Positions 24,301-30,501 of a DNA stretch of 37,368 nucleotides are shown here, piece by piece. Every line of letters begins with the position of its first letter. Position 1 is the first letter of the stretch. The notes under the pieces are model-generated. The model had not been told where the DNA came from, made no database searches, and saw only the letters and a list, made by a program, of their open reading frames with translations. A program made the position numbers and the translations under genes. The stretch is from Deltaproteobacteria bacterium (GTDB lineage: Bacteria; UBA10199; JADFYH01): the NCBI GenBank assembly GCA_015233135.1, contig JADFYH010000029.1, forward strand, positions 1-37,368. Reading direction: 5' to 3'.

Positions 24301-26884
24301 TTATACGATTCTTCATCCAGAGGCACCCACGTCTACGGCAGCCACGCCTGCAACTGCGCCTGCGCGTGGACATCATGGCCATGCTGGACATGCTGCACGG
24401 ACTGCTGCCCCGAGTACACCGCCGCCCGTGGATGAAGGGGCGCGAATATTGAGAGAGTTGGCTGCAGAAGGGACGACAGATGGGCCAGCCCACCGGCATT
24501 TTGAACGCTACCTGCAGCTACAAACCGCCCTGCGTTTTTTGCAAACGCATCAGGCCGCAGGAATTTCCACGGAACTGACTCAACAGCATGGAATTGCCTG
24601 TGGAATATTGAGGGCGGCTCCCCCCTTACCCCCCGCATGGCCCAGTGGAGATCATGCAGCGCAGGGACTCAGTGACTGGGCAAATAGCCGTGCTAATCCA
24701 GGAATGACGGAAAGGGATCAAATGGCCTTTGCTCAAGAGCTGAGGCAAGACCAAGTGGCAGCAAGAGCGGCGCAGGAGCAAGCGGCGGCAGCGACAGCTG
24801 GTGCGCCAACTCCAGTAGGGGCCATGGTTTATACAGTAACTGCTCCTATAAATACCAATTGTGGTACTGCTTTTAATTTAAGGTTCACTTCCACCGGCAC
24901 AATTCTTAGAATACCTGCGCATCATGCAGTACCGACCGGAACTTGGGTATTTAGAGGGAGAACAATTGCTAATAATAATAATACAGCTCATGTGACAGAA
25001 TATTTTCAAATAGGATCTGCAGCTAGTTGGCAAAAAATTGAATACAATGTGCCCCCTTCTACACCAGCGGGTTCTTTTGTAGCCGCAAATCCCCCCCCTC
25101 CACCGCCGGCGTTTACAGCATTATCTGGGGGTACTAGGATGCCTGCTACTCCCGCTTCAACAACACCCACTGCATCCACCACAACCCCCCGCCTCACCGC
25201 CGAGTCCGTCCGACTCGACACCGAGCGTCGACAGGTGATGAATGAGTTTTTAGGTCGGTATCCGGGGGCGTCTCGCGATTTGGTGGGCCTACAAGTTTTG
25301 CGGGGGGAGGGTTTGATTGATGAATATGGGAACCCTACTGCGAACCATACGCCTCAGGAAATAGCCAACACCTTGTTTGGTTTGCATCTTGCTCCAAATG
25401 CTCCCATTCCACCTAGTACTCAACTGCACGAAGTGAGACCTGATGCCGAGTTGCAGGGCATTCAAACTGAAATTACAGCAATTCAAAGCGATTTAGGGGG
25501 GGCTGCACCGGCTGAGGCAGGGGCCGCTACGGGTGCAAGGGGTATCGGGACTAAAGTCGCTGATGAAGTTCCGCCGGCTATAGTCAGACCTGCTTCAACA
25601 GGTGCTACCACAGCAGATCGAGGCGCCCATCGTCCAGCGGCTAGTACCAGCTCTCACTCTGCCAGCGAAAGCGATCCCGATGCCGCAATCATGGCTACAG
25701 GGGATTCGGGTTTAGATAGAGAGCTTGGTTTGGAGAATGAAGCAGGTGGCACTGGGCAGAATGGTCATGCGGTGGCAAATCTCACCCAAGTGGGGCAGCG
25801 GCTGGATGCCATTGCTCATCGTGACATGAGCCCTGCAACCCGTGTGGTAGTTGGGCCTGCCATGAATCAAACTTATGTGGAGGGAGTTCATCAGCATCTC
25901 TTGCATCAAGGTCTGGACGCTCGCCAAGCCCGAGCCATCGAGATGCATTTGGGATTAACGCGAGACATGGAAGGCCATGTGGCGCAAAATTTGAACACCG
26001 ATATCGCCAGTAATTTGTTCCATCGTGTGGTCGATGAAGACAACCCTCGTCACCTCAGTGTAGAAACCCTCACTCAAGAAACCATTGCCGATTGGCGTCA
26101 GGGCGTGGAAGACCAGCTGATTACCCGAATGCACTTAAGCCCAGACGATGCCGCCCGTTACATGATTAGCCGCCATCTTTTTGGTGACGAACACGGAGGC
26201 TTGGTCAACCTGGGCAATTTGGCAGAAGATCATCTGCGTCTACAAAATGCAGAAACTTCACCAATAGAAAACACGAATTATGCGAGGGATATTCACACAG
26301 CCGTCGCTCAAAACCAGACCCTGCCTAGCTCGGGTGAATTACACGACGAAGTACAACGCATTCGCGAGGCTCATGGTGCCTCTGCAGAAGGTGAGGGAGA
26401 AACAACTGGAGGAACGGGTGGCGCAGGTTCTACCGGACATGGAGGTCGAAATGCTGGACACGGAGCTGCTGCTGGGGCTGGACATGGTCGAGGGACGGAG
26501 AGTGCGGATAGTCGTGCTCATGAAGCAGGTGAAGATAGACGTGAGGCACGGAGAGAACGTTCGGCCATGGCACAGGCACGTTATACATCAGACAGACAAG
26601 CAAGGGCTACAATAGATGCAGCGAATATACAAGCCAGGGCCACTCGAGAGAGTTCGAGAACTAGTGCCAGGGCACAGATTGCTACCGCAAGAATACATGA
26701 ACGTTCTGCAATGGCGCAAGAACGTATGCGACAACAAACTGCAATGCTGCAAGCCATGCTTCAACTGCTAGGCCAATTAATTGCCGCCGCCATCGGCGCT
26801 ATGGCCCAGATGCAGGCGGCCAATATTGGTGCGGTGGCGCAAATCAATGCGGGGCTGACGCAATCGCGGAGTAGGGCGGTGTAG
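21314..26884 (+). CDS. Giant 1856-aa protein of unknown function
   Basis: I do not recognise this protein. The ATG at 21314 follows TGGAG. No signal peptide. Residues 1-1000 are mostly helical, rich in Gln, Ala, Arg and Pro. A His/Ala/Pro segment (about 1015-1035) and a Pro/Thr linker follow. A compact beta-rich region at about 1172-1255 (PINTNCGTAFNLRF, then TWVFRGR) has more AT-rich codons and ends in a six-Pro run encoded partly by a C8 tract. A more conserved-looking helical region lies at about 1465-1690. Then comes a Gly/His-rich spacer (about 1690-1735), a long Arg/Ala/Gln-rich coiled coil, and a hydrophobic tail (LLGQLIAAAIGAMAQM) that might insert in a membrane. Two small genes follow closely. 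The layout recalls large secreted or multidomain conflict proteins, but nothing proves this. Confidence 0.8.
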   Translation: MTNWTRILTGDTSTQFNYYQDGNGHFARVQEADDQHRSGTVSAEGAPKGGQVLEGVSSDAQLRQLMQLDHARETASAPEPMTEANGTQRAAPTVQEQDLFSRLSRVFGGGAQGQARALAYIDNPPTGTTRENWISNELQRMTQTPPPTPQSLNTQLDRNLRTNLQQRYVHDFGMPEDQAQRMSAAVPADQLVQRAQQTRLLVEVRQQLTGGTPPLMTDVQFQQFAVENHLAGNDGLPASDFNPALAQQAVVQAREDRRQEDSLRTRLRTVVARSSDGRVRNNAEIDQSVNQIMDSLPRNVADRRSLVSSYLGGINANTNLNADNLRDVCGQSLRARVEIALGNLYGNPSDNYTHALAALPQDHHIGQSTASGGHYTSDEVDHLIATTQRAERLLVLIGIEERTSELDGRNVALLREAGWIDRPGVINPNSSLREIDSSIQVSFFRRSVRDVLQRSPLSFSRDDAMSLSESLPLPYGHTDTSGFTDGWHATPAQMQQSLRFLESYPSREALTNALLPQAREALAQRIAESVSTASNSAVNENDLARARLWVSGHEAGVHASDRLNFILQRANYLGQEHPNAVATAFRTELRNQLPQIQLPASPAPQAADANLRTTGTGPTNSQIARALSDARARLAGNYQAALPFQEMFTDILGDAPPAEVTEVLNGSEHYGHQPNLGGVQQRLLQYWEDHLSDGIRHGVNGTFISEPDAHAVARHLMAEALHVPALPRDTDEPPQMLQQGYLHPASNQVRDSSTSACLRSFAAVQNLGINGNVNSAPAYADTQREARQNFVTQAAAAIARDHPDGVNRASPRQIAVAYLRHLEETSANAHPFDHPGELQRQAQEFERDGPAAAPLRDFVTQRVSTSPRQEYERLMTYVNASGNEEYSRLLAEAGGVQASTQQPGIAHPASVPAEAVFVGRYNARGNSDVYALPDGSRMWIVGNNPRAPLSGTPDEIRARPDASIIPADIFTRIGQGGGDAASLASRGVITTEQADLYTILHPEAPTSTAATPATAPARGHHGHAGHAARTAAPSTPPPVDEGARILRELAAEGTTDGPAHRHFERYLQLQTALRFLQTHQAAGISTELTQQHGIACGILRAAPPLPPAWPSGDHAAQGLSDWANSRANPGMTERDQMAFAQELRQDQVAARAAQEQAAAATAGAPTPVGAMVYTVTAPINTNCGTAFNLRFTSTGTILRIPAHHAVPTGTWVFRGRTIANNNNTAHVTEYFQIGSAASWQKIEYNVPPSTPAGSFVAANPPPPPPAFTALSGGTRMPATPASTTPTASTTTPRLTAESVRLDTERRQVMNEFLGRYPGASRDLVGLQVLRGEGLIDEYGNPTANHTPQEIANTLFGLHLAPNAPIPPSTQLHEVRPDAELQGIQTEITAIQSDLGGAAPAEAGAATGARGIGTKVADEVPPAIVRPASTGATTADRGAHRPAASTSSHSASESDPDAAIMATGDSGLDRELGLENEAGGTGQNGHAVANLTQVGQRLDAIAHRDMSPATRVVVGPAMNQTYVEGVHQHLLHQGLDARQARAIEMHLGLTRDMEGHVAQNLNTDIASNLFHRVVDEDNPRHLSVETLTQETIADWRQGVEDQLITRMHLSPDDAARYMISRHLFGDEHGGLVNLGNLAEDHLRLQNAETSPIENTNYARDIHTAVAQNQTLPSSGELHDEVQRIREAHGASAEGEGETTGGTGGAGSTGHGGRNAGHGAAAGAGHGRGTESADSRAHEAGEDRREARRERSAMAQARYTSDRQARATIDAANIQARATRESSRTSARAQIATARIHERSAMAQERMRQQTAMLQAMLQLLGQLIAAAIGAMAQMQAANIGAVAQINAGLTQSRSRAV
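25091..25098 (+). repeat. C8 homopolymer in the giant gene
   Basis: Eight C bases encode part of a polyproline run (residues about 1260-1265). A one-base slip would remove the last 600 residues. The proline run would probably need elongation factor P for translation. Confidence 0.6.
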
Positions 26885-26897
26885 GGGGATTTGAGTG

Positions 26898-27131
26898 ATG
26901 AACTTCAAAATTTTAGAACCTATAAGCAAAACTGAAGTAATAGCATCTGGAAGAGGAATAAAAGAGTTGAAGAGACTCCAAAAAAACTATGGAATTGCTT
27001 ATTGGAGAAAGTTAAAAGGCTTTGCTAAAATCAAGTTAGATTCAGGTGATATTGTAAAAGCTGAAATTCATTGGTATGAGGCTCATGGAATAGGTAAAAG
27101 AGAATTTAGAATTAAGAAAATATTAAAATAA
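26898..27131 (+). CDS. Small conserved-looking protein (77 aa), unknown function
   Basis: The ATG at 26898 lies 13 bases after the giant gene's stop, with GTAGGGGG upstream; GTG at 26895 is an alternative. The sequence VIASGRGIKELKRLQKNYG, then WRKLKG, followed by a strand with the motif EIHWYEAHGIGKREFRIK, resembles a widespread family of small uncharacterised proteins that I recall from cyanobacteria and metagenomes; I cannot name it. It is basic, with a probable helix followed by beta-strands. Codon use is more AT-rich than in the giant gene upstream, hinting at separate origin. Confidence 0.7.
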   Translation: MNFKILEPISKTEVIASGRGIKELKRLQKNYGIAYWRKLKGFAKIKLDSGDIVKAEIHWYEAHGIGKREFRIKKILK

Positions 27132-27144
27132 TTCCGAGGTATTT

Positions 27145-27357
27145 ATGGCTTATGCAGTTTGCATTCAAAATAAGGGATATTCCGCTTCTCTTGAAAAAAA
27201 GAAAATCTATTCAGTAAAGTCAGATGCAATAGCCGAAAAAAAAGGTTTGCTGAGAGTCATTGATGAGTCGGGTGAAGATTATTTGTATCCCGAGAAATTC
27301 TTTTATCTCTTACCTGCTACTAAAGAGTTGGAAAAGTTTTTAAAGAGGGCAGGTTGA
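27145..27357 (+). CDS. Small conserved-looking protein (70 aa), unknown function
   Basis: The ATG at 27145 follows CCGAGG, 13 bases after the preceding stop. The core is a beta-rich domain: VCIQNKGYSASLEKKKIYSV, then RVIDESGEDYLYPEKFFYLL. I recall many short bacterial proteins with the same L-E-x-x-K-x-Y and RVIDESGEDYLYP signatures, all of unknown function and often found near toxin-antitoxin or mobile genes. Likely cotranscribed with the gene at 26898. GC-rich and inverted-repeat elements follow directly. Confidence 0.7.
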   Translation: MAYAVCIQNKGYSASLEKKKIYSVKSDAIAEKKGLLRVIDESGEDYLYPEKFFYLLPATKELEKFLKRAG

Positions 27358-27383
27358 TTGGACAACCCCTCCCAGCCTTAAAG

Positions 27384-27622
27384 GCATAGGGATCTACACA
27401 TCTCTTTGATACAGTGTAGATCAATGTCTCCACCCTCTCCCCCGGAGGGAGAGGGTAGGGAGAGGGAGAGGGGGATAAATAGAAAGGTACATTTTTTTAA
27501 ATAAAGGATTTTAAGGTACTTTTCTATTATACCCCCTCTCCTCAATCCTCCCCCTCCAGGGGGGAGGAAGCTTTCAAAGTAAGTCCAGATCAATATCACA
27601 GGACTTATGTAGATACCTATGG
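27384..27622. mobile_element. MITE-like element, copy A of the 20-bp-inverted-repeat family
   Basis: The left end GCATAGGGATCTACACATCT (27384-27403) and right end ACTTATGTAGATACCTATGG (27603-27622) are imperfect inverted copies. They match the perfect ends of the element at 30246-30448. The flanks CTTAAAG (27377-27383) and ATTAAAG (27623-27629) agree at 6 of 7 positions, as expected for an aged 7-bp target duplication. The 239-bp interior contains palindromic GC-rich units at about 27430-27473 and 27531-27569 and no transposase gene. It accounts for most of the gap between 27358 and proS. Confidence 0.7.
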
Positions 27623-27662
27623 ATTAAAGGGGAGGGATAAAAAGGAAAAATCCAATTTTCCC

Positions 27663-27691
27663 TTTGCATCTTGAATCACTTTCTCTATAAC
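27663..27691 (+). promoter_or_regulatory. Candidate proS promoter
   Basis: TTTGCA (27663-27668, 4 of 6) and TATAAC (27686-27691, 5 of 6) are 17 bases apart. The predicted start near 27698 would leave almost no leader before the ATG at 27701, and no ribosome binding site is seen. Confidence 0.45.
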
Positions 27692-27700
27692 AAAGCAGCC

Positions 27701-28951
27701 ATGAAATTTACCCAAGCCTTTATCCCCACCTTGAGAGAGGTGCCGGCAGAAGCCGAGGTGATTAGTCACAAACTCATGCTGCGAGCGGGCATGATCCGCA
27801 AGCTGGCGGCAGGGGTTTATAACTATTTGCCTTTGGGCCTGCGGGTGCTCAACAAAATATCCAACATTGTGCGTGATGAGCTGAACAAGGCCGGGGCGCA
27901 GGAGCTGCTGTTGCCCATTGTGATGCCGCGCGAGCTTTGGGAAGAAACGGGGCGCTGGCCCGTGTATGGAAAAGAGTTGCTGCGTTTCAAAGACCGGCAT
28001 GAACGCGACTTTTGTTTTGGTCCCACGCACGAAGAAGCCATTACCGATCTGGTGCGGCAGAATGTAAAATCTTACCGCCAATTGCCTTTAAATCTTTATC
28101 AAATTCAAACCAAATTTCGTGATGAAATGCGGCCTCGTTTTGGGTTGATGCGCGGCCGCGAATTTATCATGAAAGATTGTTACAGTTTTGATCTGGATGA
28201 AAAGACTTCGGTGGAAACTTATTGGAAGATGTTTGAAGTCTATAAAAAAATATTTACGCGCTGTGGTTTGAAATTCAGGCCAGTAGAGGCGGGGACGGGA
28301 GAAATAGGTGGAACGCTCTCTCACGAGTTCCATGTGCTGGCGAGTTCCGGAGAAGATGAGGTGTTTGTTTCTCCCGACCGAGATGTGGCCTATGCCAGCG
28401 ATAAAGTGCCTGCGGATAAAAAAGATCCCGAAACAAAAAGTGATCTGCAAAGCTACCGGGGAATCGAAGTGGGGCAGGTGTTTCATCTGGGCACCAAATA
28501 TTCGGAATCGATGAAGGCGCTTTATCTGGATGAAAAGGGCGAAGAAAAACTCATGGTGATGGGTTGCTACGGAATAGGCATCAGCCGCACCGCTGCGGCC
28601 GCCATCGAACAGAATCACGATGACAACGGCATTGTCTGGCCCTTGCCCATTGCCCCTTTTGCGCTGGAATTGATTCTCTTGAATGTAAAAGATGAGGCCA
28701 TCAAAACGGTGGCGGATAAATTGTATGCCGATCTGCAAGGTCAAAATATTGAGGTGCTCTACGACGACCGCGATGAAAGCGCTGGCGTGAAGTTTAAAGA
28801 TGCGGATTTGCTGGGTATGCCCTACCGGCTGGTGGTGGGTGCCAAAGGCTTGGCGGAGGGCAAGGTGGAGTTGAAGAATAGGGCGACGGGGGAGATGGAG
28901 AAGATTGATTTGGAGAAGGTGTTGGAGAAGGTGGTAAGTTTAGTGAAGTAA
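27701..28951 (+). CDS. proS: Prolyl-tRNA synthetase lacking the editing (INS) domain
   Basis: Attaches proline to tRNA-Pro. The 416 residues show the bacterial-type class II core: motif 1 region (about 60-76, LLPIVMP), TxE-type loop [10 protein letters not shown] (108-117), motif 2 [17 protein letters not shown] (139-155), motif 3 [10 protein letters not shown] (287-296), and the C-terminal anticodon-binding domain (about 320-416). The Escherichia coli type carries an editing insertion of about 180 residues between motifs 2 and 3, which removes mischarged alanine. Here [13 protein letters not shown] leads within about 45 residues to [17 protein letters not shown], so that domain is absent, as in alpha-proteobacterial enzymes. 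The start at 27701 restores the normal family N-terminus ([15 protein letters not shown]); ten more residues upstream are open but not family-like. Confidence 0.95.
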   Translation: MKFTQAFIPTLREVPAEAEVISHKLMLRAGMIRKLAAGVYNYLPLGLRVLNKISNIVRDELNKAGAQELLLPIVMPRELWEETGRWPVYGKELLRFKDRHERDFCFGPTHEEAITDLVRQNVKSYRQLPLNLYQIQTKFRDEMRPRFGLMRGREFIMKDCYSFDLDEKTSVETYWKMFEVYKKIFTRCGLKFRPVEAGTGEIGGTLSHEFHVLASSGEDEVFVSPDRDVAYASDKVPADKKDPETKSDLQSYRGIEVGQVFHLGTKYSESMKALYLDEKGEEKLMVMGCYGIGISRTAAAAIEQNHDDNGIVWPLPIAPFALELILLNVKDEAIKTVADKLYADLQGQNIEVLYDDRDESAGVKFKDADLLGMPYRLVVGAKGLAEGKVELKNRATGEMEKIDLEKVLEKVVSLVK

Positions 28952-28958
28952 AGTTCTA

Positions 28959-29049
28959 CCTCACCCTAACCCTCTCCTACACTAGGAGAGGGGACTGAGC
29001 GATTCCTTCTCCTAGTGTAGGAGAAGGTGCCCGTAGGGCGGATGAGGTA
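28959..29049. repeat. Palindromic element between proS and pyrF
   Basis: CTCACCCTAACCCTCTCCTA followed by CACTAGGAGAGGGG, then a second hairpin TTCTCCTAGTGTAGGAGAAG. Same family as the elements in metH but of a CTCCTACACTAGGAG subtype. It fills the 111-base gap. Confidence 0.75.
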
Positions 29050-29062
29050 GATATAAATTCCT

Positions 29063-29731
29063 ATGAAATTAAACCCACTCATAGTCGCCCTTGATGTTGA
29101 AAATGCAAAACTCGCCAAGGCCTGGGTGAAAAGGCTTTCACCCGAAGTAGTCTTTTACAAAGTCGGTCTACGACTTTTTATTCAAGAGGGTCCTTCTTTT
29201 ATCAAGTGGCTCAAGGGGCAGGGACTCAAGGTTTTTCTAGATCTGAAGCTGCACGATATTCCCAACACGGTGGCCCAGGCGGTGGAATCTGCGCTGAAGC
29301 TGCAGGTCGATTTGCTAAGCGTGCATGCCTTGGGCGGCGAAGAAATGATGAGGGCTGCGGTAAAGGCGGCCCAAAAGAAAACTCAAATCTTTGCAGTGAC
29401 GGTGCTTACTTCTTGTTCTGAAATAAAAAGCATCGGCGTGAAGGATTCCATTCGTCAGCAGGTGCAGCGTTTAACGGCGCTTGCTGCACAGGCAAAAGTA
29501 AATGGAATTATTTGTTCTCCCCAGGAAATAAAATGGGTGAAAGAAATTGTGGAAAAAAGGCAAAAAATACTCACCCCAGGCATTCGTCCCGAAGGGGCGA
29601 ATCTGCACGATCAAAAACGTGTGGCAAGCCCCAGACAGGCGTTGAAAGAGGGCGCGAATTACCTGGTAATGGGGCGGCCTATTTTGGAGGCAGAGGATCC
29701 GGGGGAGTTGATTCGAGGCCTGTTTGGATAG
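29063..29731 (+). CDS. pyrF: Orotidine-5'-phosphate decarboxylase
   Basis: Makes UMP from OMP, the last step of de novo pyrimidine synthesis. 222 residues form a TIM barrel with LIVALDV at 6-12, the catalytic signature FLDLKLHDIPNTV (about 58-70, with the Lys-x-x-Asp proton-relay residues), SVHALGG, VTVLTS and the phosphate-binding TPGIRPEG and MGRPI loops. The start ATG follows TATAAATTCCT with no ribosome binding site, so a near-leaderless message is possible. The gene stands alone, unlinked to other pyrimidine genes. Confidence 0.96.
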   Translation: MKLNPLIVALDVENAKLAKAWVKRLSPEVVFYKVGLRLFIQEGPSFIKWLKGQGLKVFLDLKLHDIPNTVAQAVESALKLQVDLLSVHALGGEEMMRAAVKAAQKKTQIFAVTVLTSCSEIKSIGVKDSIRQQVQRLTALAAQAKVNGIICSPQEIKWVKEIVEKRQKILTPGIRPEGANLHDQKRVASPRQALKEGANYLVMGRPILEAEDPGELIRGLFG

Positions 29732-29773
29732 GGGTTTTGTCTCCCCAATTTTATTTTGGTTGAGGGGTCAGGT

Positions 29774-29806
29774 CTCTTTTTTAGAGCAGAATACTCTAAA
29801 AAAGAG
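29774..29806. terminator. Perfect 13-bp inverted repeat after pyrF, possible bidirectional terminator
   Basis: CTCTTTTTTAGAG (29774-29786), loop CAGAATA, and CTCTAAAAAAGAG (29794-29806). The position, 43 bases after the pyrF stop, suits transcription termination or mRNA stabilisation. It lacks a GC-rich stem and T-run, so an operator for the next gene is also possible. Confidence 0.4.
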
Positions 29807-29883
29807 GTATCAAAATCTAACAGGGCCCGCTTTTTTTTAATGGTATGTCCTTTGCTTTATATATTAAGTGAAGGAGAAAAATT

Positions 29884-30186
29884 ATGGCCAGCTTAGACAC
29901 CAAATATCCTGAAATGAAACTACTGATGAATGAGCAGAACATGATGCTGACCGAGATGGAAAAAATATTGGTGGATGCCTCCCTGGCCTATGATGTGGGC
30001 CTGCAGGAACTCAGCGAGGCGCCTCCATTATCCGCCGATGAAGTCACCGAACGCCTGGAACAAGTGAAAGAATTGTATTTTTCTGCCCGTAATTTTTTAA
30101 GCAAGTATGATCCTGATAAATTGCAGGTTTTGGAGCAGGGCTTGCGTTCGAAAAAGCAGGTGTTGCAGCCCGTTTACCATGCGTGA
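29884..30186 (+). CDS. Small helical protein of unknown function (100 aa)
   Basis: The ATG at 29884 has a strong AAGGAG at 29871-29876. The protein appears all-helical: MKLLMNEQNMMLTEMEKILV, ADEVTERLEQVKELYFSARN and DKLQVLEQGLRSKKQVLQP are amphipathic heptad-like segments, separated by a short Pro-rich turn. No motif points to an activity, and no cysteine or transmembrane segment is present. It could be a small scaffold or regulator. Monocistronic, between pyrF and a palindromic element. Confidence 0.75.
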   Translation: MASLDTKYPEMKLLMNEQNMMLTEMEKILVDASLAYDVGLQELSEAPPLSADEVTERLEQVKELYFSARNFLSKYDPDKLQVLEQGLRSKKQVLQPVYHA

Positions 30187-30189
30187 TCT

Positions 30190-30245
30190 TTCCCCCTCTC
30201 CCTGACCCTCTCCCTGACCCTCTCCCTGACCCTCTCCCTCCAGGG
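30190..30245. repeat. Palindromic element with CCCTCTCCCTGA tandem repeat, split by an insertion
   Basis: CCCTCTCCCTGA occurs three times in tandem, followed by CCCTCTCCCTCCAGG. Its other half, TCCAGGGGAGAGGGG, lies at 30449-30463, beyond the 203-bp inserted element. Rejoining the halves restores a perfect palindromic unit. Confidence 0.8.
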
Positions 30246-30448
30246 GCATAGGTATCTACACATCTTTTGGTATTGCCCCCTCTTAAGCTAAGAGGGGGTT
30301 GGGGGAGTTATGGAAAACCGTGCAAATTACAGTATTTTTGAGTTCAGCAAGATCTTCCATAACCCCTCCTAACCTCCCCTTAGCTTAAGGGGAGGAACAG
30401 CAGAGTCAATAAAACCCATAGTTTGCTGAGATGTGTAGATACCTATGC
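30246..30448. mobile_element. MITE-like element, copy B, with perfect 20-bp ends and 7-bp target duplication
   Basis: Left end GCATAGGTATCTACACATCT (30246-30265) and right end AGATGTGTAGATACCTATGC (30429-30448) are exact inverted copies. TCCAGGG flanks both sides (30239-30245 and 30449-30455), a 7-bp target-site duplication. The interior holds a second inverted repeat around CTTAAGCTAAGAGGGGGTTG and CCTCCCCTTAGCTTAAGGGG, and no coding sequence. It is non-autonomous and would need a transposase encoded elsewhere. Confidence 0.85.
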
Positions 30449-30467
30449 TCCAGGGGAGAGGGGAAAG

Positions 30468-30495
30468 TTGACAGTTCCTTCAGTCCTGCTAAACC
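30468..30495 (+). promoter_or_regulatory. Candidate polA promoter
   Basis: A perfect TTGACA at 30468-30473 lies downstream of the MITE-like element. The best -10 match (TAAACC, 30490-30495) is poor. The ATG at 30502 would be at or near the transcript start. Confidence 0.3.
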
Positions 30496-30501
30496 CAAGG
30501 C

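Noticed and set aside
28088-28744. 218-residue open frame antisense to proS
   Set aside because: proS motifs occupy the same bases; the antisense reading shows no domain.
30190-30245. CRISPR array
   Set aside because: The 12-bp CCCTCTCCCTGA units are directly adjacent with no spacers, and no cas genes are present.
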